Source: Paracoccaceae bacterium | GTDB taxonomy: Bacteria > Pseudomonadota > Alphaproteobacteria > Rhodobacterales > Rhodobacteraceae | Length of the DNA: 6,168 bases | Reading direction: 5' to 3' | NCBI GenBank assembly: GCA_021767525.1 | Contig: JAASTF010000196.1 | Span: 1-6,168 of the forward strand | In this document: piece by piece, positions 4,599 through 6,168 of the stretch | How positions within the stretch are numbered: position 1 is the stretch's first letter | Layout: each line of letters opens with the position of its first letter | Translations under genes and position numbers: made by a program | Notes under the pieces: generated by a model | What the model saw: only the letters and a program-made list of their open reading frames with translations | Databases searched by the model: none | Told to the model about the DNA's origin: nothing

Positions 4599-5358
4599 CG
4601 TTCGGGCGGTTTGTTTGGCGATTGGCTTGGCCGTCGCAAACCCTGTGAGTGCGCAACAGCCTGCCGACGAGCTCACGGTTTTCGCCGCGGCCAGCCTTGC
4701 CACCGCGATGGACCAGATCGAACAGGCGTTCGAGGCGGAAACCGGCATGGCGCTGACGGTGTCACTTGCGGGCTCGTCCGTGCTGGCGCGGCAGATCCAG
4801 ATGGGCGCGCCGGCGGATATCTTCATCTCGGCCAACAGCGCCTGGATGGATCACCTGGAACGCGCGGGTCTGGTCGAACCTGGAACGCGCCACGACCTGC
4901 TGCGCAACAGCCTGGTTCTGATCGCACCGCAGGGCACAGCGCCCATCGATCTGTCCGATCTGCCCGACGCGCTGGGGCAGGGCCGCCTGGCCATGGCGCT
5001 GGTCGAGGCCGTGCCCGCCGGCATCTACGGCAAGGCCGCGCTGACCGATCTGGACCTTTGGCAGGCGCTGGCCCCCCGCGTGGCGCAGGCTGACAATGTG
5101 CGCGCCGCGCTGGCGCTGGTGGCGGCCGGGGCGGCGCCCTTTGGCGTGGTCTATGCGACCGACGCGCTGGCCGAGCCGCGCGTAACCGTCGTGGCGCGCT
5201 TTGACCCGGCCAGCCACGCGCCCATCGTGTACCCGGTGGCCGACCTTGCGACACGCGACACCAAGGCCGAGGCCGCGTTCCTGGCCTTTCTTGCAAGCCC
5301 GCAGGCGCAGGCCATCTTTGCGGCGCAAGGCTTTGACGTGATTGGCAAAGATGACTGA
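4588..5358 (+). CDS. modA: Periplasmic molybdate-binding protein ModA
   Basis: ModA captures molybdate (and tungstate) in the periplasm and hands it to the ModBC importer. The 256-residue protein has a Sec signal peptide (1-22, ending VSA before QQ). It aligns with E. coli ModA at every oxyanion-binding position: S36 in FAAAS (E. coli S12), S63 in AGSSVLARQI (S39), A144 in VPAGIYGKAAL (A125), V171 in ADNVRAALALV (V152) and Y189 in GVVYATDA (Y170). The C-terminal AFLAFLASPQAQAIFAAQGF is also typical. Length is normal. There is no Cys at the cleavage site, so it is a soluble periplasmic protein rather than a lipoprotein. It overlaps the regulator upstream by 11 bp and modB downstream by 8 bp. 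Confidence 0.97.
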   Translation: MKHNVRAVCLAIGLAVANPVSAQQPADELTVFAAASLATAMDQIEQAFEAETGMALTVSLAGSSVLARQIQMGAPADIFISANSAWMDHLERAGLVEPGTRHDLLRNSLVLIAPQGTAPIDLSDLPDALGQGRLAMALVEAVPAGIYGKAALTDLDLWQALAPRVAQADNVRAALALVAAGAAPFGVVYATDALAEPRVTVVARFDPASHAPIVYPVADLATRDTKAEAAFLAFLASPQAQAIFAAQGFDVIGKDD

Positions 5359-6046
5359 CTGGCTGGGCCCCCAGGAATGGCAGGCCGTGGCCCTGTCGCT
5401 GCGCGTTTCGTTCTGGGCGGTGCTGGCCAGCCTGCCACTGGGCCTGTTCACCGCCTATGCGCTGGCGCGCTGGCATTTCCCGGGCAAGCAGATCGTCAAC
5501 GGGCTGGTGCATCTGCCGCTGATCCTGCCCCCCGTTGTCACCGGTTACCTTCTGCTGCTGGCCTTTGGCCCGATGGGGCCGGTGGGCCGGGCGCTGGGGC
5601 AGGTGGGAATCGTGCTGGCCTTTGACTGGACAGGCGCGGCACTGGCGGCAGCGGTCATGGCCTTTCCGCTTATGGTGCGCGCCATGCGCCTGGCGATCGA
5701 GGCCGTCGACCCCAAGCTGGAAGAGGCCGCCGCCACCCTGGGCGCGCGGCCTGCCTGGGTCTTTGCCACCGTCACGCTGCCGATGGTTCTGCCCGGCATC
5801 TTGGCGGGCGCCATCCTGGCCTTTGCCAAGGCGATGGGCGAGTTTGGCGCGACGATCACGTTTGTTTCGAACATCCCCGGCCAGACCCGCACCATCCCCT
5901 CGGCCATCTATGCGTTTCTGCAGGTGCCGGGCGGCGAAAGCGCGGCGATGAAGCTGGTGATCGTGTCGGTCGTCGTGGCGATGGGGGCGCTGTTGGCGTC
6001 GGAATGGATCGGGCGGCGGGTGGCCGCGCGGGTGAGGGGCGCGTGA
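5351..6046 (+). CDS. modB: Molybdate ABC transporter permease ModB
   Basis: ModB forms the inner-membrane channel of the molybdate importer, a dimer that receives molybdate from ModA and is driven by ModC. The 231-residue protein is close to the 229 of E. coli ModB. Hydrophobic segments lie at about 13-38, 51-73, 86-107, 140-160 and 200-218. The EAA loop that docks on the ATPase is at about 124-144 (EEAAATLGARPAWVFATVTLP; key residues E125, A126, A127, G131, P144), followed by the family stretch AMGEFGATITFVSNIPGQT (162-180 region). I chose the ATG at 5351, which overlaps the modA stop by 8 bp; an in-frame TTG at 5342 would add three residues. The ribosome site is weak, consistent with translational coupling to modA. 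Confidence 0.96.
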   Translation: MTDWLGPQEWQAVALSLRVSFWAVLASLPLGLFTAYALARWHFPGKQIVNGLVHLPLILPPVVTGYLLLLAFGPMGPVGRALGQVGIVLAFDWTGAALAAAVMAFPLMVRAMRLAIEAVDPKLEEAAATLGARPAWVFATVTLPMVLPGILAGAILAFAKAMGEFGATITFVSNIPGQTRTIPSAIYAFLQVPGGESAAMKLVIVSVVVAMGALLASEWIGRRVAARVRGA

Positions 6047-6168
6047 TGCTGGAGGTCGCGATCCGCCACGATTTCGGGGGGTTTGCGCTGGACGTGGCAT
6101 TCCAGGCGCCGCCGGGGCTGACGGTTCTGTTCGGGCGCTCGGGCTCGGGCAAGACCAGCGTGATCAAC
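6046..6168 (+). CDS. modC: Molybdate ABC transporter ATP-binding protein ModC (5' end only)
   Basis: ModC hydrolyses ATP to power ModB. Only the first 41 residues are in the window. They begin MLEVAIRHDFGGFALDVAF and reach the Walker A motif FGRSGSGKTSVIN (29-41), with K36 the nucleotide-binding lysine. The FGxSGxGKTS form is characteristic of ModC. The ATG shares its A with the modB stop (TGATG), and GAGGGG lies 6 nt upstream, so this is the fourth gene of the operon. The ABC signature, Walker B and the C-terminal molybdate-binding TOBE domain that ModC usually has lie beyond the window. Confidence 0.94.
   Translation, partial: MLEVAIRHDFGGFALDVAFQAPPGLTVLFGRSGSGKTSVIN

Noticed and set aside
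5342..5350. TTG at 5342 as the modB start
   Set aside because: It adds only three residues, and TTG starts are rare; the ATG at 5351 overlapping the modA stop is simpler.
4823..6100. 425-residue minus-strand open frame opposite modA, modB and modC
   Set aside because: The translation is low-complexity Arg/Pro/Gln-rich sequence, antisense to three clearly conserved genes; a shadow of GC-rich codon use.

Overview
The window looks like a chromosomal segment from a high-GC alphaproteobacterium, most likely a member of the Rhodobacterales (Roseobacter/Rhodobacter group). This is inferred from GC-rich codon use, the character of the proteins, GGCGCGCC-T5 terminators and TTGAC-type -35 elements; no database was searched. 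All genes look like ordinary host genes, and no mobile element, CRISPR array or phage module is visible.

Layout, left half: the window opens inside lon (ATP-dependent protease; Walker B to C-terminus is present). Lon ends at a perfect GGCGCGCC-based hairpin with T-rich tracts on both sides. This hairpin probably also terminates the convergent minus-strand gene at 1320-1742, a small exported or membrane-anchored protein ending in a Peptidase_S74-like (phage tail-fibre chaperone) module. Divergent from it is a gene for an HU-type DNA-binding protein with a long Lys/Ala/Thr-rich histone-H1-like tail. A tRNA-Val(CAC) gene follows only 19 nt after its stop codon, and then an intrinsic terminator.

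Middle: a histidine-phosphatase-family gene (+) and a MaoC-type hydratase gene (-) meet tail to tail with 4 bp between their stop codons. The MaoC gene is divergent from a second valine tRNA, tRNA-Val(UAC), nearly identical in body to the first. The pair therefore forms a direct repeat flanking the phosphatase and MaoC genes. A short RidA-family (YoaB-like) gene follows.

Right half: a molybdate-uptake operon runs to the window end, modE-like regulator - modA - modB - modC (cut). Successive genes overlap (11, 8 and 1 bp), implying translational coupling. ModA is the periplasmic molybdate-binding protein, ModB the membrane permease and ModC the ATPase. The regulator consists only of the ModE DNA-binding domain and lacks the molybdate-binding MOP/TOBE domains. 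A 24-bp imperfect dyad resembling an enterobacterial ModE operator lies 20 bp upstream of it. The most interesting points are this single-domain regulator with its putative Mo-box, the S74-like mini-protein that keeps the Ser and Lys of the self-cleavage motif, and the tailed HU protein with a shortened DNA-binding arm beside a tRNA gene.
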